Shown here: positions 55,026-64,000 of the stretch, piece by piece
Layout: each line of letters starts with the position of its first letter
Numbering within the stretch: the stretch's first letter is position 1
Assembly: GCA_963678855.1 (NCBI GenBank)
Contig: OY787448.1
Span: 372,001 to 436,000 of the forward strand
From: F22 sp963678855
GTDB lineage: Bacteria; Bacteroidota; Bacteroidia; Bacteroidales; Bacteroidaceae
Length of the DNA stretch: 64,000 nucleotides
Direction of reading: 5' to 3'
Made by a program: the position numbers and the translations under genes
The notes under the pieces: model-generated
Database searches by the model: none
Seen by the model: only the letters and a program-made list of their open reading frames with translations
Told to the model about the DNA's origin: nothing

Positions 55026-57332
55026 ATGATGCAAAACTATTTATGTACTGCTATAAATCTAAGTGATTGCAACTGGCTATCTTGCCTTTCTTGTTCTGGT
55101 GAACGAGCACTGGCTATCGTGTCTATTGCACTAGTCGCTATACTTACCGTATGGGTAGTTATACAGCTACTAAGGGGAAGTGGTCAGAAGCGTTTGGATC
55201 ACTTCATGTCTAGTGGTCTGAGAACTCAAATATTATTATTCCTAGGTTTCAATGCTGTCTTGGTTTTATTCGCTGTGGCTCTAGGTTTTCTACTGGGAGC
55301 TGACCCTTGGTATATTATCACGGCATATATATTTGGGAATATAGATCACCTTCCTTTAGAAGGGACGTGGGGACATCTAATGAGCTTTATTATTACATTT
55401 AGTGGGGTTATCTGTATGGGTGGTCTGCTGATTTCTACTTTGACAAACGTCATCAGTAGGCGCTCTGAAAAGATTTTGCGTGGCGAGATTACGTATAAGC
55501 ATATCAAGAATCACTATGTGGTGGTGGGCTACTCGCATCTTACCGAAAGTATCATTGAGACATTATACAAAAAGGATAAAGCTAAGCTGGTAGAAAAGCA
55601 AGGCAATAAACACGAGATTGCCAGGGTGCTGCTACTGACAAACCAAAATATGGAGGAGGTCCGTCGTAACCTAAGTAGCACGCTCGATAAAGAGGTCTAT
55701 CAAAATATCATTTTCTATTCGGGTTTTGTGGAATCTAGAGAGCAACTACAAAGGCTGAATATCGATAAGGCGAAAGAGATCTTTCTTCTTGGGGAATATG
55801 GCGATCCTGGTACTGACACGAAAAATATTGAGGCTTTCCGTCATCTGTCTGATTTACGTGGGAACAACCCTAGAGTGAATGTACATGTACACTTTGAGTC
55901 GATGTCTTCGTATGCTACGATGCAAAAACTGACAATGCCTAAAAACTATATGACAGCCTCATCAGCAGATAAGATCGACGGCGAGAAGCCACACAACTTA
56001 TACTTCAGACCTTTTAATTTCTATGAGTTATGGGCTAGCAAATTGTGGCGTTTGCAGCTAAATCATAAGGGTAAGAAATATAGAGCTTTGGATAATGAGG
56101 TGGTTGTGGGTGATAAGTATGTGCATCTGATTATCGTGGGACTAGACGAGATGGGTACAGCTCTATTACTACAGGCGCTTCGTATGTGCCACTATCCGAA
56201 TTATAATGAAATAGATCCTGATTTGGATATACAGATACAAGAGCAGATACAGCAACATAAAACTAGAATTACGATTATCGATCAGGAGCTTTACTCGAAG
56301 GGTAAAAGATCGGAGCTAGAGTCACACTACCCTTACATCAACCTAATAGAGGATATAGATATAGATTTTATTGATTGTCATCTCGGGGATGCTAAAGCGC
56401 AAGAGATTATCAAGCGTGTAGCGCAAGATAAACGAGCTATCATGACTATTGTGATTAACCACGAGGCTCCTGACGAAGCGTTGTCTATGGGGCTGAATCT
56501 TCCTGAAGCGGTTTATTACCAAAAGGATATGCTGGTAAAGAATGAAGAAGGTAAGACCATTGGGAATAGTATCAATAATACGGTACTGGTGCGTCAAGAA
56601 TTAAAAGAGGGGCTGAGCGACATTTTGGATGCTGACAGGATTCGTTTCAACCATGTCTATACGTATGGTATGAGTAATCAAGAGGTGGATATAGATGCTT
56701 TTGATGACCTAATCCCTATGTATCTAAATGCTGATTATAATTGGCATGAGTTGGTCAAATCGACAGAAGACAAAGCGGTCCTAGAGCAAGAGGTGAATAC
56801 GTCGATCGCACACCTGTATGAAATCGTCAAAGAATACGACGCGCACAAAACTCAACCAAGCAAAGATGCCTTTACAGCACATTATAAGCAATGCAGTGCG
56901 TACTGGGCTGAACTAATAGAAAAACTTAGATGGAGTAATCGCTATGTACTCGATATATTTGGTCCTACTGTAGGGTATCTAGAGAAATCGTTTCCTGGAA
57001 AAAGCTACGAGGAGATGCGCATATTGCTAAATGAGAAAGGGGATAGCCACGCAGAAGATGTATCACGTAATATTGCGATGATGAATAAAATGAGGTGGAA
57101 TGCAGAGAAGTTGGTAGCTGGCTACCGTCCCGCTCAACCAGGGGAGACTAAAGACAATGAATTTATGATTCACCCACTAATCATTCCTTTTTATCAGATT
57201 CTTAAAGATAGTCCTGAAGAGGTAGATAAGGATGCTCAAATCACAATCAACCTACTCTATCTATTGGATATCTTCAAGAACTACAAGACATCATTTGAAG
57301 AACTTAAGAATAACGCATATGAAAGAACATAG
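55026..57332 (+). CDS. Channel-like TrkA-N protein with C-terminal RyR domain
   Basis: 768 residues. Three hydrophobic helices in the first 140 residues (LFLGFNAVLVLFAVALGFLL, LMSFIITFSGVICMGGLLIS) resemble a Pollux/Castor-type pore. Then come NAD-binding-like TrkA-N regions: HYVVVGYSHLTESIIETLY and VHLIIVGLDEMGTALLLQAL. Near the C-terminus an RyR-type motif reads HAEDVSRNIAMMNKMRWNAEKLVAGYRP. Ligand-gated ion flux is a plausible function. The following acyltransferase and TIR genes overlap or abut it, so it is likely the membrane part of a defence operon. Confidence 0.75.
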   Translation: MMQNYLCTAINLSDCNWLSCLSCSGERALAIVSIALVAILTVWVVIQLLRGSGQKRLDHFMSSGLRTQILLFLGFNAVLVLFAVALGFLLGADPWYIITAYIFGNIDHLPLEGTWGHLMSFIITFSGVICMGGLLISTLTNVISRRSEKILRGEITYKHIKNHYVVVGYSHLTESIIETLYKKDKAKLVEKQGNKHEIARVLLLTNQNMEEVRRNLSSTLDKEVYQNIIFYSGFVESREQLQRLNIDKAKEIFLLGEYGDPGTDTKNIEAFRHLSDLRGNNPRVNVHVHFESMSSYATMQKLTMPKNYMTASSADKIDGEKPHNLYFRPFNFYELWASKLWRLQLNHKGKKYRALDNEVVVGDKYVHLIIVGLDEMGTALLLQALRMCHYPNYNEIDPDLDIQIQEQIQQHKTRITIIDQELYSKGKRSELESHYPYINLIEDIDIDFIDCHLGDAKAQEIIKRVAQDKRAIMTIVINHEAPDEALSMGLNLPEAVYYQKDMLVKNEEGKTIGNSINNTVLVRQELKEGLSDILDADRIRFNHVYTYGMSNQEVDIDAFDDLIPMYLNADYNWHELVKSTEDKAVLEQEVNTSIAHLYEIVKEYDAHKTQPSKDAFTAHYKQCSAYWAELIEKLRWSNRYVLDIFGPTVGYLEKSFPGKSYEEMRILLNEKGDSHAEDVSRNIAMMNKMRWNAEKLVAGYRPAQPGETKDNEFMIHPLIIPFYQILKDSPEEVDKDAQITINLLYLLDIFKNYKTSFEELKNNAYERT

Positions 57333-57834
57333 TTTTGCCAACAATGTGGTGGTTGATGAGACTGCAGTGATTGAAGAGGGTGTGGTGATTGGTGAGAATA
57401 CGGTCATTGAAGCATATTGCCATTTGTCTTCTGGGTGCATCATAGGAAGTAACTGCAAGATTCATCGCAATGTATTTATCGACAACAACGTGACAATAGG
57501 TAGTTGCGTGAAGATTCAAAATAATACTAGCATCTACCAAGGGGTTACGCTTGAAGAGGGTGTCTTCGTGGGTACAAATGTATCGTTTACTAATGATAAG
57601 TACCCTCGTGCTATCAATCCAGATGGTACGTTGAAAAGTTCGAAAGACTGGGTACAGGAAGATACGGTAGTGGAATATGGTGCGGCTATTGGCTCAGGCG
57701 CGACTGTCTTGTGCGGTATCACTATCGGAAGAGAGGCTATGGTGGGGGCTGGGGCTGTAGTAGTGCGCTCAGTGCCAGAAAAAGCTTTAGTCTGTGGCAA
57801 TCCAGCGCAGGTGATTAAAGAAACAACTTTATAA
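57319..57834 (+). CDS. Left-handed beta-helix acyltransferase
   Basis: 171 residues from the ATG at 57319, overlapping the channel gene by 14 bp; the longer frame begins inside that gene. Hexapeptide repeats run from about residue 15 (AVIEEGVVIGENTVIEAYCHL) to the end, with the acceptor loop SFTNDKYPRA and GREAMVGAGAVVVRSVP. It matches N-acetyltransferases of sugar nucleotides (WlbB type). Why it sits between a channel and a TIR protein is unclear; it may modify a small molecule used in signalling. Confidence 0.85.
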   Translation: MKEHSFANNVVVDETAVIEEGVVIGENTVIEAYCHLSSGCIIGSNCKIHRNVFIDNNVTIGSCVKIQNNTSIYQGVTLEEGVFVGTNVSFTNDKYPRAINPDGTLKSSKDWVQEDTVVEYGAAIGSGATVLCGITIGREAMVGAGAVVVRSVPEKALVCGNPAQVIKETTL

Positions 57835-57857
57835 ATCAAATATATCAGAAAAAGCAC

Positions 57858-59480
57858 ATGCAGAAAGACATTTTTATCAGTTATAGCAGCAAGAACAAAG
57901 ACATCGTAGCATCGTTCTTAAAGGACTTTAGACTGAGCAACATATCGACTTGGATAGATACAGAGAATCTATATAAAAACCCAGGTAAGGACTTTACCAA
58001 TGAGATTATGAATAGTATAGATAGTTCTAAAGCTGTCTTACTGATATATACCAAAGAGGCTATGGCTTCTGAGTATGTTAAAAAGGAGATCGATTATGCT
58101 TTCGCGCAAGGAAAACAGGTACTTTGCTTCCCTTTCTTTCCGAATAATGAGGAGGTGAACTTCAATAGACATCGTGACTTCTCAGATAAGCTCAATAGCA
58201 CGCAGTGGTTGTGTACTGGTCAACAGTTGCATCACATTCCTGGCTTAAGTGAATATGTAGAGGGCGCACAGAAGGCAAATACTCTACAGTCTCTAATTAA
58301 GGACCTTCCTGATAGAGATGAGGATAAATTCTCTGTCGATGTCATTCTAGCACGTATAGGCATACAGCAAGTACTTGGTAAACCGCTGATGCCTTTTGGT
58401 ACCTTTACGTCTATAGAGCCCAATCCTGATGTGTACAAGAATGAGCATCTGATTCTAAAGGTGATCAATAAAGCGATGTATATCCAACCGACGGATAAAC
58501 AAGCTTCACGTATTCAATCATTCTTGGATAAGAGTGCGGGATGGCGAGCGGAGTTGGCAGAGGTCAATCAGTCTGTAGAAATAGATGATCAAGAACTGTT
58601 GGACTCTATGCTTTCTTTTATCAAAGAACAGTGTCAAGTTTGTTCTGAGGAAGCTCATACTATTCTGGAAGAAGCAAAAGACTTGGCTACGGATGTCATC
58701 GCTAATGACTTACAGCATAACAACTTGATGTTTAATGGTCCTATGGTAGGTGTCTATAATATTGCTGTGGATAGATCTCCGAGTGACGAAGAAAGCATCT
58801 TGATGATTGATATGTATCAGTCTGATTACTTCACATTTAAATGTACAGGAGAATTGTTCCATCTGCTCAAGAAGCGTGGAGCTAAGTTTGATATCAAACT
58901 ACAAAACGTGACACCCTTTGCCCCTTTCTTGTGTTCATTAGGGCTAGGTGGGTTCATCGTGATTAAGCATGGTGACGAGGAGTATCTGCAATGGGTAAAA
59001 CGCTCAGGTATCATTCAAGCTAAGAATATGTGGCACTTTAGTTATGATGAAACAGTGCATCTGCTGAAGGATATCAAAAGGGATGAGAATAAAGAAATCA
59101 TCCGCAACGCAGAGGGGTATTTTTACCTAGATGCCAATACAATTATTCGTAGAGCATTGCAAGAAGAGCTGCGTCTTCAGAATAAGGTATCTACGAAGTT
59201 CAACACTGGGGTCTTCGAGCTTGGTCTTATAGAATGTGACCGTTTGGAGATGGAATTGTTGTCATTCTCTATTATTGAAACAGATGCCTCAAGAGATATT
59301 TATGAGCAGTTGAGTGTCTATACTGATAGTGCGAAAGATAGAATAGAACGTGAAACGATTGAGTATATCCCCTTTGAAATGGGTAATATCACACAATCTT
59401 TACATGGTAAGTTCTTAACTCCAGAATCTTATACACTGGCACAAAGGCTCATGGTCTTTAAAGAAGAAGAATTATTCTAG
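57858..59480 (+). CDS. TIR-domain protein
   Basis: 540 residues. Residues 1-125 are a TIR domain: DIFISYSSKNKDIVASFL, STWIDTENLY, KAVLLIYTKEAMASEYVKKEI. Glu77 is in the place of the catalytic Glu of NAD-cleaving TIRs. The rest has no known domain (about 130-540) and could sense a signal. It follows the acyltransferase by 23 bp. Bacterial TIR effectors cleave NAD+ or make cyclic signals during phage infection; whether this one does is inferred. Confidence 0.85.
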   Translation: MQKDIFISYSSKNKDIVASFLKDFRLSNISTWIDTENLYKNPGKDFTNEIMNSIDSSKAVLLIYTKEAMASEYVKKEIDYAFAQGKQVLCFPFFPNNEEVNFNRHRDFSDKLNSTQWLCTGQQLHHIPGLSEYVEGAQKANTLQSLIKDLPDRDEDKFSVDVILARIGIQQVLGKPLMPFGTFTSIEPNPDVYKNEHLILKVINKAMYIQPTDKQASRIQSFLDKSAGWRAELAEVNQSVEIDDQELLDSMLSFIKEQCQVCSEEAHTILEEAKDLATDVIANDLQHNNLMFNGPMVGVYNIAVDRSPSDEESILMIDMYQSDYFTFKCTGELFHLLKKRGAKFDIKLQNVTPFAPFLCSLGLGGFIVIKHGDEEYLQWVKRSGIIQAKNMWHFSYDETVHLLKDIKRDENKEIIRNAEGYFYLDANTIIRRALQEELRLQNKVSTKFNTGVFELGLIECDRLEMELLSFSIIETDASRDIYEQLSVYTDSAKDRIERETIEYIPFEMGNITQSLHGKFLTPESYTLAQRLMVFKEEELF

Positions 59481-59533
59481 GTGCACCTAGAATTTACCGC
59501 CTTTATGGTATTGACAAGTAAGAAGTTATACGG

Positions 59534-59680
59534 TATCTTTGCCTCCATAGACAAGGATAAACGTTTCTCTATGTCATAATTAGTAAGTTATAAATGAAGT
59601 GCATTTAGTTAGAATTAAATTGTGTAAGGGAGAGCCATATCAGTGATGATATGGCTCTCTGCTGTGTGACAGGTCTTTTT
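59534..59680 (+). ncRNA. Candidate structured small RNA, copy B
   Basis: A TATCTTTG box (59534-59541), about 90 bp without open frame, and a perfect 13-bp hairpin GAGAGCCATATCA-GTGA-TGATATGGCTCTC (59630-59659), then T-rich sequence near 59675. The motif TTTATGGTATTGA about 30 bp before the box, the AGTTATAA and AGTTAGAATTAAAT body and the tetraloop match copy A at 52402. Confidence 0.5.
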
Positions 59681-59740
59681 ATGGATATTATTTGAGATAA
59701 TATTCTTATCTTTGCTGTACAACCTTAAAGATATTGCCTT

Positions 59741-60247
59741 ATGAAACAATTTGAAGTCAAACTCAGCCCTCCACTAGCAGGACTTACAGTGGTGTTTACA
59801 CTGTTCTTGGTCTTTTTCATGGGCTTCTTGTTAACGCTTGTGGGAGCACCTCCGTACAATCCGATCAACTTTATGTGGATGGGGATCATTGCAATCCTCT
59901 TTTTTATCTTAGCTCGCTTTGCAATGCTGCAACCAGTTAGTCTTGAGTTATCTGAAGACAAGCTGACCATTGTGCGTCTCTATGGCAAGGTGGAGATTCC
60001 ACGTCACAAGATTATTGAAGTATACAGAAAGAAAAAGATGTGGCTGAACATAAAGGTCTTTGGGGATGCTGGATGGTTTGGGTATATAGGGCTGTTCTGG
60101 AATAAACAAGAGGGATTAAACCATTGTTATGTCAAGAATCTATCTAAGGCTGTCGTTATCCGTACTGACAAGGGGTATTTTGTTGTCAGTTGCGAGCATC
60201 CAGGTGATCTTATTGATGAGCTAAAGAAAGGAATGCATGTTTTATAA
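59741..60247 (+). CDS. Membrane protein of unknown function (PH-like)
   Basis: 168 residues. Two helices (LAGLTVVFTLFLVFFMGFLLTLVG and FMWMGIIAILFFILARF) then a beta-rich domain (VSLELSEDKLTIVRLYGKVEIP, KAVVIRTDKGYFVVS). It has the same layout as the PH-like set on the other strand but lacks the ACTTGACA promoter motif. A TATCTTTG box lies 26 bp upstream (59707-59714). Function unknown. Confidence 0.75.
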   Translation: MKQFEVKLSPPLAGLTVVFTLFLVFFMGFLLTLVGAPPYNPINFMWMGIIAILFFILARFAMLQPVSLELSEDKLTIVRLYGKVEIPRHKIIEVYRKKKMWLNIKVFGDAGWFGYIGLFWNKQEGLNHCYVKNLSKAVVIRTDKGYFVVSCEHPGDLIDELKKGMHVL

Positions 60248-60305
60248 GATCCACAAAGATGTGAATATTTATTTTATTTATCTGCTATAATTTAATTATA
60301 TTGTA

Positions 60306-60313
60306 TATCTTTG
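60306..60313 (+). promoter_or_regulatory. -7 element of metalloproteinase gene
   Basis: TATCTTTG 23 bp before the start at 60337. No -33 at the usual distance was found. Confidence 0.4.
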
Positions 60314-60336
60314 TGCAAACTCACTAAAGATATACT

Positions 60337-63300
60337 ATGAATTTCTTATCGAAAAAACAGGCTCTTGATGTACATGCTTACACACTATGTCTATTGATTA
60401 TAGGAATAACATGTTACAGCTGTAGCGATGACCCTGAGTTTCAAACAAATGAACTCCCATCTGATGAAACAATGACTATTATTGCATCCATGGCTCAAAC
60501 TAAACTAGAGTATGCACCAGGGGATGCAAAGACTTTATGGTGGTCTACTGGAGATGCTTTCCGTATATTCAATGATAATGATGCTGGTGTCGTATTTACT
60601 CTGACCAGTGGTGCTGGCACAGCAAGTGGTACCTTTACTGGGCCTAGCTCTAGTGGCATGGATAGGGCCATATTTCCTGCTTCGGCAACGAATGTAGGGG
60701 GCAAAGTTGGGTACAAGAACTTGATGCTGCCGTTTTATGGACAAACACAAGTAGGAAATGATTCTAACGCAAATCTGGGGAACTTCAACTATCTGACGGC
60801 GCCAGTATCAGATGGCGGAGCATCGCCAATTAATTTCCAATTATTGGCAGCACAGTTGAAAATGGAACTGGACCTACCTGAATCTGTGGTAGGAAATATC
60901 ACTAAAGTAGAATTGCTCTTACCTCCTGACAGAAATCTTTTTGTGGCGGAGCTATGCCCTTACGATCCTTCTAAAAACATCATGACACACAGACAAGCTT
61001 TAGCATTGTCTGGAGTTACCCTGCCTACAAATAGGAGGTTAACAGCTACCATGATGATTGCACCGACTCTTTTAAGCAATGAAGATCTGACTATTGCTGT
61101 TACCACGGATGATAGCACAGTGGATTATTACTTTGTAGAAGTAGATGGACTCACCATGAATTTTGAAGCTGGACATCAATATATAGCTCGCTTCAGCTTA
61201 GATGTTGTCGGGGAATATTATCCGACTAGCTCTTATACTCTCTCTCCTAATGGTACAGAGTTGACCCAGTGGAATGTGTTTACACCTAACGATCAAACGA
61301 TTGATATGTCTAAGGATATTCACCTTAGACGTGTATCAAGTATTGGGGAGTTTGCTTTTTCGCACAGTGCGGGTGAATCAAGTTATTATAGTACAAGTTA
61401 TCAGTGGATACAAATGCCTGATGCTTTGACAGATATAGGAGATAATTGTTTCATTTTTGCTAGTAATCAATCTCAAAAAATAGCTATTGGACTTGGTGAG
61501 AATGCTTTGAATGTCACTGGTAGTGCAATGTATAGAAGCTATGTTTCGTGGAATGTATCTAAAGACAATAGCAACTTAGATAATCTTGAAGAGCATCTAG
61601 TAAACAAATCGAAAACGACGCTAAAAGCTATCAGTTTACCTACTGTGGCAGGGTCAACACTACAATTGCCCGACGAGATTGTTCGCTATGGCATCTACAG
61701 CATATCTACTGGTACAAATATACAGCGTTTCGAGATTTCTCAAACGGTGCATACTATCGATGATGGGGCTTTTTATGGTTGTAGTGGCATGGGAGAGATT
61801 GTGGTGCCTCAGTCTAATCCTTCGGCAATTGCTGTCTATAGCGATTCTTTCAGTAGTGACTTATACAGTAACACAAAGTTGATTGTGCCGCAAGGAAGTA
61901 AAGCGGCGTATGAAGCACACAGTGTATGGGGATTGTTCAGCAGTAGTAACATCAAGGAAGAAGCGGTGTTTGGAATAGAAATTCCTGAAGCTGTACGTGC
62001 GCCACATATGATTACTAAGAAGGATAATATATACACTGTAGATAGCGACAGTTACAACTTGCAGACGAATCTAACGGAAGCGATAAGTTGGACGGCTTCG
62101 AGTAATGCTGCATGGCTGACTTTATCGGCCTCATCGGGTACGTCGTCAACTGGCCCTACTCTTCAGGTAGCTGCAAATAACACTGGCGATTGGAGATATG
62201 GTCAGGTAAGTGTTATAGCTGGTGGTGAAACGCAAGTACTGGATATTAAGCAGCAACCTGCTGTACACGATATGCCTGTGGTAATACATGTGCTTAAAGA
62301 TGGATCTAGCCAAACTGAAGATATTACAGAGGCAATGATATTATCGCTAGTGGATAGCATCAACAACCGATATGCTGCTATGCCTCAGTATAGTACGAGT
62401 GGTACGTATGTAGGGGACTACGACATGGATATTCGACTAGTCCTAGCATCACAAGATCCTGAAGGTAATCCGACAACTGGTGTGTTGATGCACTCGGTAA
62501 GTACAGCTAAGCGAGAGTCGCACGACTTCTTGGATTTTGAGAGCCCTATGACAGCTCAGGATAATCTGGATCATGACTTAGTATGGCCACAGAACAGATA
62601 TATCAATATCTTTATATTCGAATTTGTAGATAGCGAAGGTAATCCTACTGGTGTGGTGGGTACATCAAACTTATGTCTGCTGCGTCCTGATATCAATGCG
62701 CAATATCTTGGCTATTTTTATACCCTTCCTTATGGATCGGACTATAATAATGTGAACTCTATGTTCTCAGTGACATTGAGTACAAGACAAATGTATGCAG
62801 GAACAGTTGGTCCGGATATTACCCACGATTTTGTAGACACTGCGGTACACGAACTGGGGCACTATCTAGGCTTATTCCATACCTTTAATGATGGTCCAGC
62901 TCCAGGAGGTGATGATGCTGTAACAGATACTCCGAATTATGACCGCGCACTGTATGAAACATACTTGAGTGACGTAAATACAGCTATCAGTAATTACAAT
63001 GATGGAGATCGTTCAGTATGGACTACTTATACTGAAGCTGTATATGGAACTAGTCTAAGAGGTTATCGAATACCATTGGGTAGTACATCATCATATAGCT
63101 TAACCACGCTAGCACCAGATGCTTTTGCATCGACAAATATGATGGACTATTATTTCTATGTGACTGAAATGGTGACCTTTACTCCGCTGCAAACTCAACG
63201 TATGCGTTACGGAATAGCTCATTCACCTATGCTTCCACATGATGATACGTATACACGTGCTGCTGTTGATTTGCCATTCGATCCTCATCCTGAGATTGAG

Positions 63301-63351
63301 ACGCCTATTATTGACTTGCACAAGTCAACAGAAATCAGTCTGGAACGCTAA
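60337..63351 (+). CDS. Zinc-dependent metalloproteinase lipoprotein (M43-like)
   Basis: 1004 residues. The lipobox lies in GITCYSCSDD, with acidic residues after Cys that suit surface export. Then follow a beta-rich N-terminal region (50-290), a BspA-like leucine-rich segment (IDDGAFYGCSGMGEIVVP), a BACON domain (WTASSNAAWLTLSASSG) and the protease: HELGHYLGLFH at 838-848, fitting HExxHxxGxxH, with the Met-turn NMMDYYF further on. It should cleave proteins at the cell surface. BACON domains bind glycans or mucin. No close neighbour shares its function, except the small peptide next to it. Confidence 0.9.
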   Translation: MNFLSKKQALDVHAYTLCLLIIGITCYSCSDDPEFQTNELPSDETMTIIASMAQTKLEYAPGDAKTLWWSTGDAFRIFNDNDAGVVFTLTSGAGTASGTFTGPSSSGMDRAIFPASATNVGGKVGYKNLMLPFYGQTQVGNDSNANLGNFNYLTAPVSDGGASPINFQLLAAQLKMELDLPESVVGNITKVELLLPPDRNLFVAELCPYDPSKNIMTHRQALALSGVTLPTNRRLTATMMIAPTLLSNEDLTIAVTTDDSTVDYYFVEVDGLTMNFEAGHQYIARFSLDVVGEYYPTSSYTLSPNGTELTQWNVFTPNDQTIDMSKDIHLRRVSSIGEFAFSHSAGESSYYSTSYQWIQMPDALTDIGDNCFIFASNQSQKIAIGLGENALNVTGSAMYRSYVSWNVSKDNSNLDNLEEHLVNKSKTTLKAISLPTVAGSTLQLPDEIVRYGIYSISTGTNIQRFEISQTVHTIDDGAFYGCSGMGEIVVPQSNPSAIAVYSDSFSSDLYSNTKLIVPQGSKAAYEAHSVWGLFSSSNIKEEAVFGIEIPEAVRAPHMITKKDNIYTVDSDSYNLQTNLTEAISWTASSNAAWLTLSASSGTSSTGPTLQVAANNTGDWRYGQVSVIAGGETQVLDIKQQPAVHDMPVVIHVLKDGSSQTEDITEAMILSLVDSINNRYAAMPQYSTSGTYVGDYDMDIRLVLASQDPEGNPTTGVLMHSVSTAKRESHDFLDFESPMTAQDNLDHDLVWPQNRYINIFIFEFVDSEGNPTGVVGTSNLCLLRPDINAQYLGYFYTLPYGSDYNNVNSMFSVTLSTRQMYAGTVGPDITHDFVDTAVHELGHYLGLFHTFNDGPAPGGDDAVTDTPNYDRALYETYLSDVNTAISNYNDGDRSVWTTYTEAVYGTSLRGYRIPLGSTSSYSLTTLAPDAFASTNMMDYYFYVTEMVTFTPLQTQRMRYGIAHSPMLPHDDTYTRAAVDLPFDPHPEIETPIIDLHKSTEISLER

Positions 63352-63363
63352 AAACACACTACT

Positions 63364-63621
63364 ATGGATAGAATAAAAAGAATGAAGAAGAGATATAATA
63401 CACCTAGTATGTCTATTATTTCCGTAAACATGGAATCTATGATTATGACTGGGTCATATGGGTTTACTGATGAAGGACAGATTAATACTCCAACGACTGG
63501 CAATTCAGTAGTAAACGACTCGTATAGACTGAAAGAGCTATCTTCGGATATGGGACGCACACTAAATAGTAGAAGTACGATGGGGTTTGGTGATGATGAT
63601 ATTATGGAGCTAATAGAGTAG
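63364..63621 (+). CDS. Small Bacteroidota protein downstream of lipoprotein gene
   Basis: 85 residues, start taken at 63364 (MDRIKRMKKRYNTPSMSI). The pattern MKK-x-Y-x-x-P near the N-terminus and a short polar body are common for small secreted or surface-associated proteins encoded next to lipoproteins in Bacteroidales. It follows the metalloproteinase by 12 bp and is likely in the same transcript. No domain. Confidence 0.65.
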   Translation: MDRIKRMKKRYNTPSMSIISVNMESMIMTGSYGFTDEGQINTPTTGNSVVNDSYRLKELSSDMGRTLNSRSTMGFGDDDIMELIE

Positions 63622-64000
63622 TCATTTGGACTTGTTCTTTTAATTCGAAAGTTACGAATTTGGACAATTTTCTTACATAATGACACTAAGTGGTACACCT
63701 CAGATTTTTTACCAAGAATGGTAAACGTCCACTCAATAATTAATGCGCTTAAATCGACTAAAAATGGCCTCTACGAGCATGTCGATTTTTGCACTTTATT
63801 TGAAAGCTACAGAGAGACTTTGAAAATGTCAAATAAGTAGATATTTTCTGTATTTTAGAGTAATAATTCGGTCTCTTCCTAATTCCAGCGCGCGCAGACT
63901 ATAATACAAAACCGCTCAGACTATAATGCAAGCGCATTCGCAAGCCTTACAAACTGGCTGACATTACCTTATAGATGTAAGAAGCGAAGAAGCGACTGAC
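63622..64000. other. Intergenic end of window
   Basis: No gene seen. Contains a weak AATTCG/CGAATT hairpin (63642-63660) after the small gene. Two direct copies of CAGACTATAAT (63895-63905 and 63917-63927), 22 bp apart, lie near the end. Confidence 0.4.

Noticed and set aside
1..64000. CRISPR array, tRNA or rRNA genes
   Set aside because: No regular spaced repeats and no tRNA- or rRNA-like sequence was recognised on either strand.

Overview
The window looks like chromosomal accessory DNA of a Bacteroidota, most likely Bacteroidales; the genus cannot be fixed from this stretch. The reasons are promoters with the TAnnTTTG -7 element, lipoproteins with acidic residues after the lipobox cysteine, LruC, BACON and BspA-type repeat proteins, TonB-plug-like tails on a BlaR1-type sensor, and the histone-like HU / amidase / smalltalk gene cluster. 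No tRNA, rRNA or CRISPR array was found.

Layout. 1-1.8 kb: 3' end of a calcineurin-like phosphoesterase with a PA14 domain, and an acidic WG-repeat-like protein. 1.8-9.2 kb: a complete type I Zorya anti-phage operon (zorA-B-C-D, minus strand). 9.4-14.5 kb: three HU-like genes (one a remnant), an N-acetylmuramoyl-L-alanine amidase, a 44-codon smalltalk-like peptide, and a decayed RloA/RloB (AbiL-like) pair. 14.6-21.9 kb: a replication module with a DnaB-like helicase and a DnaG-like primase in divergent operons around a palindrome-rich gap. 22.2-23.7 kb: HigBA with an M78 peptidase fused to the antitoxin.

23.8-42.1 kb is a minus-strand defence island. An OLD/RecF-like ATPase with degenerate catalytic motifs and a CoiA-like nuclease lie downstream of an overlapping operon: MazG, DUF2075 helicase fused to a LexA-like S24 protease, a membrane KAP NTPase, a caspase-like protein (DUF6642-like) and a second membrane KAP NTPase. 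The last gene is split by an intact IS21-family element with 5-bp target duplications. Upstream sits a four-gene operon: a small protein starting MGSTGSGS, a PfkB-deoxyribosyltransferase fusion, a QueC homologue with all its zinc cysteines, and a PD-(D/E)XK nuclease. It resembles systems in which a QueC-like enzyme attaches a 7-deazaguanine to an N-terminal glycine, and is the best candidate here for an undescribed system.

42.1-52.2 kb holds envelope or secreted proteins (small PH-like membrane proteins, Sel1 repeats, LruC lipoprotein) and several frameshifted paralogues. Four minus-strand genes share a direct-repeat motif (ACTTGACA-N3-ACTTGACA) exactly 30 bp from the -7 box. 52.4-54.9 kb: a BlaI/BlaR1-type sensor operon with a palindromic operator over its -7 box. 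55.0-59.5 kb: an operon of a TrkA-N/RyR channel-like protein, a left-handed beta-helix acyltransferase and a TIR protein, a second candidate conflict system. Two related structured RNAs (about 52.40 and 59.53 kb) lie in intergenic regions. 59.7-63.6 kb: a membrane protein, a large M43-type metalloproteinase lipoprotein and a small companion peptide.
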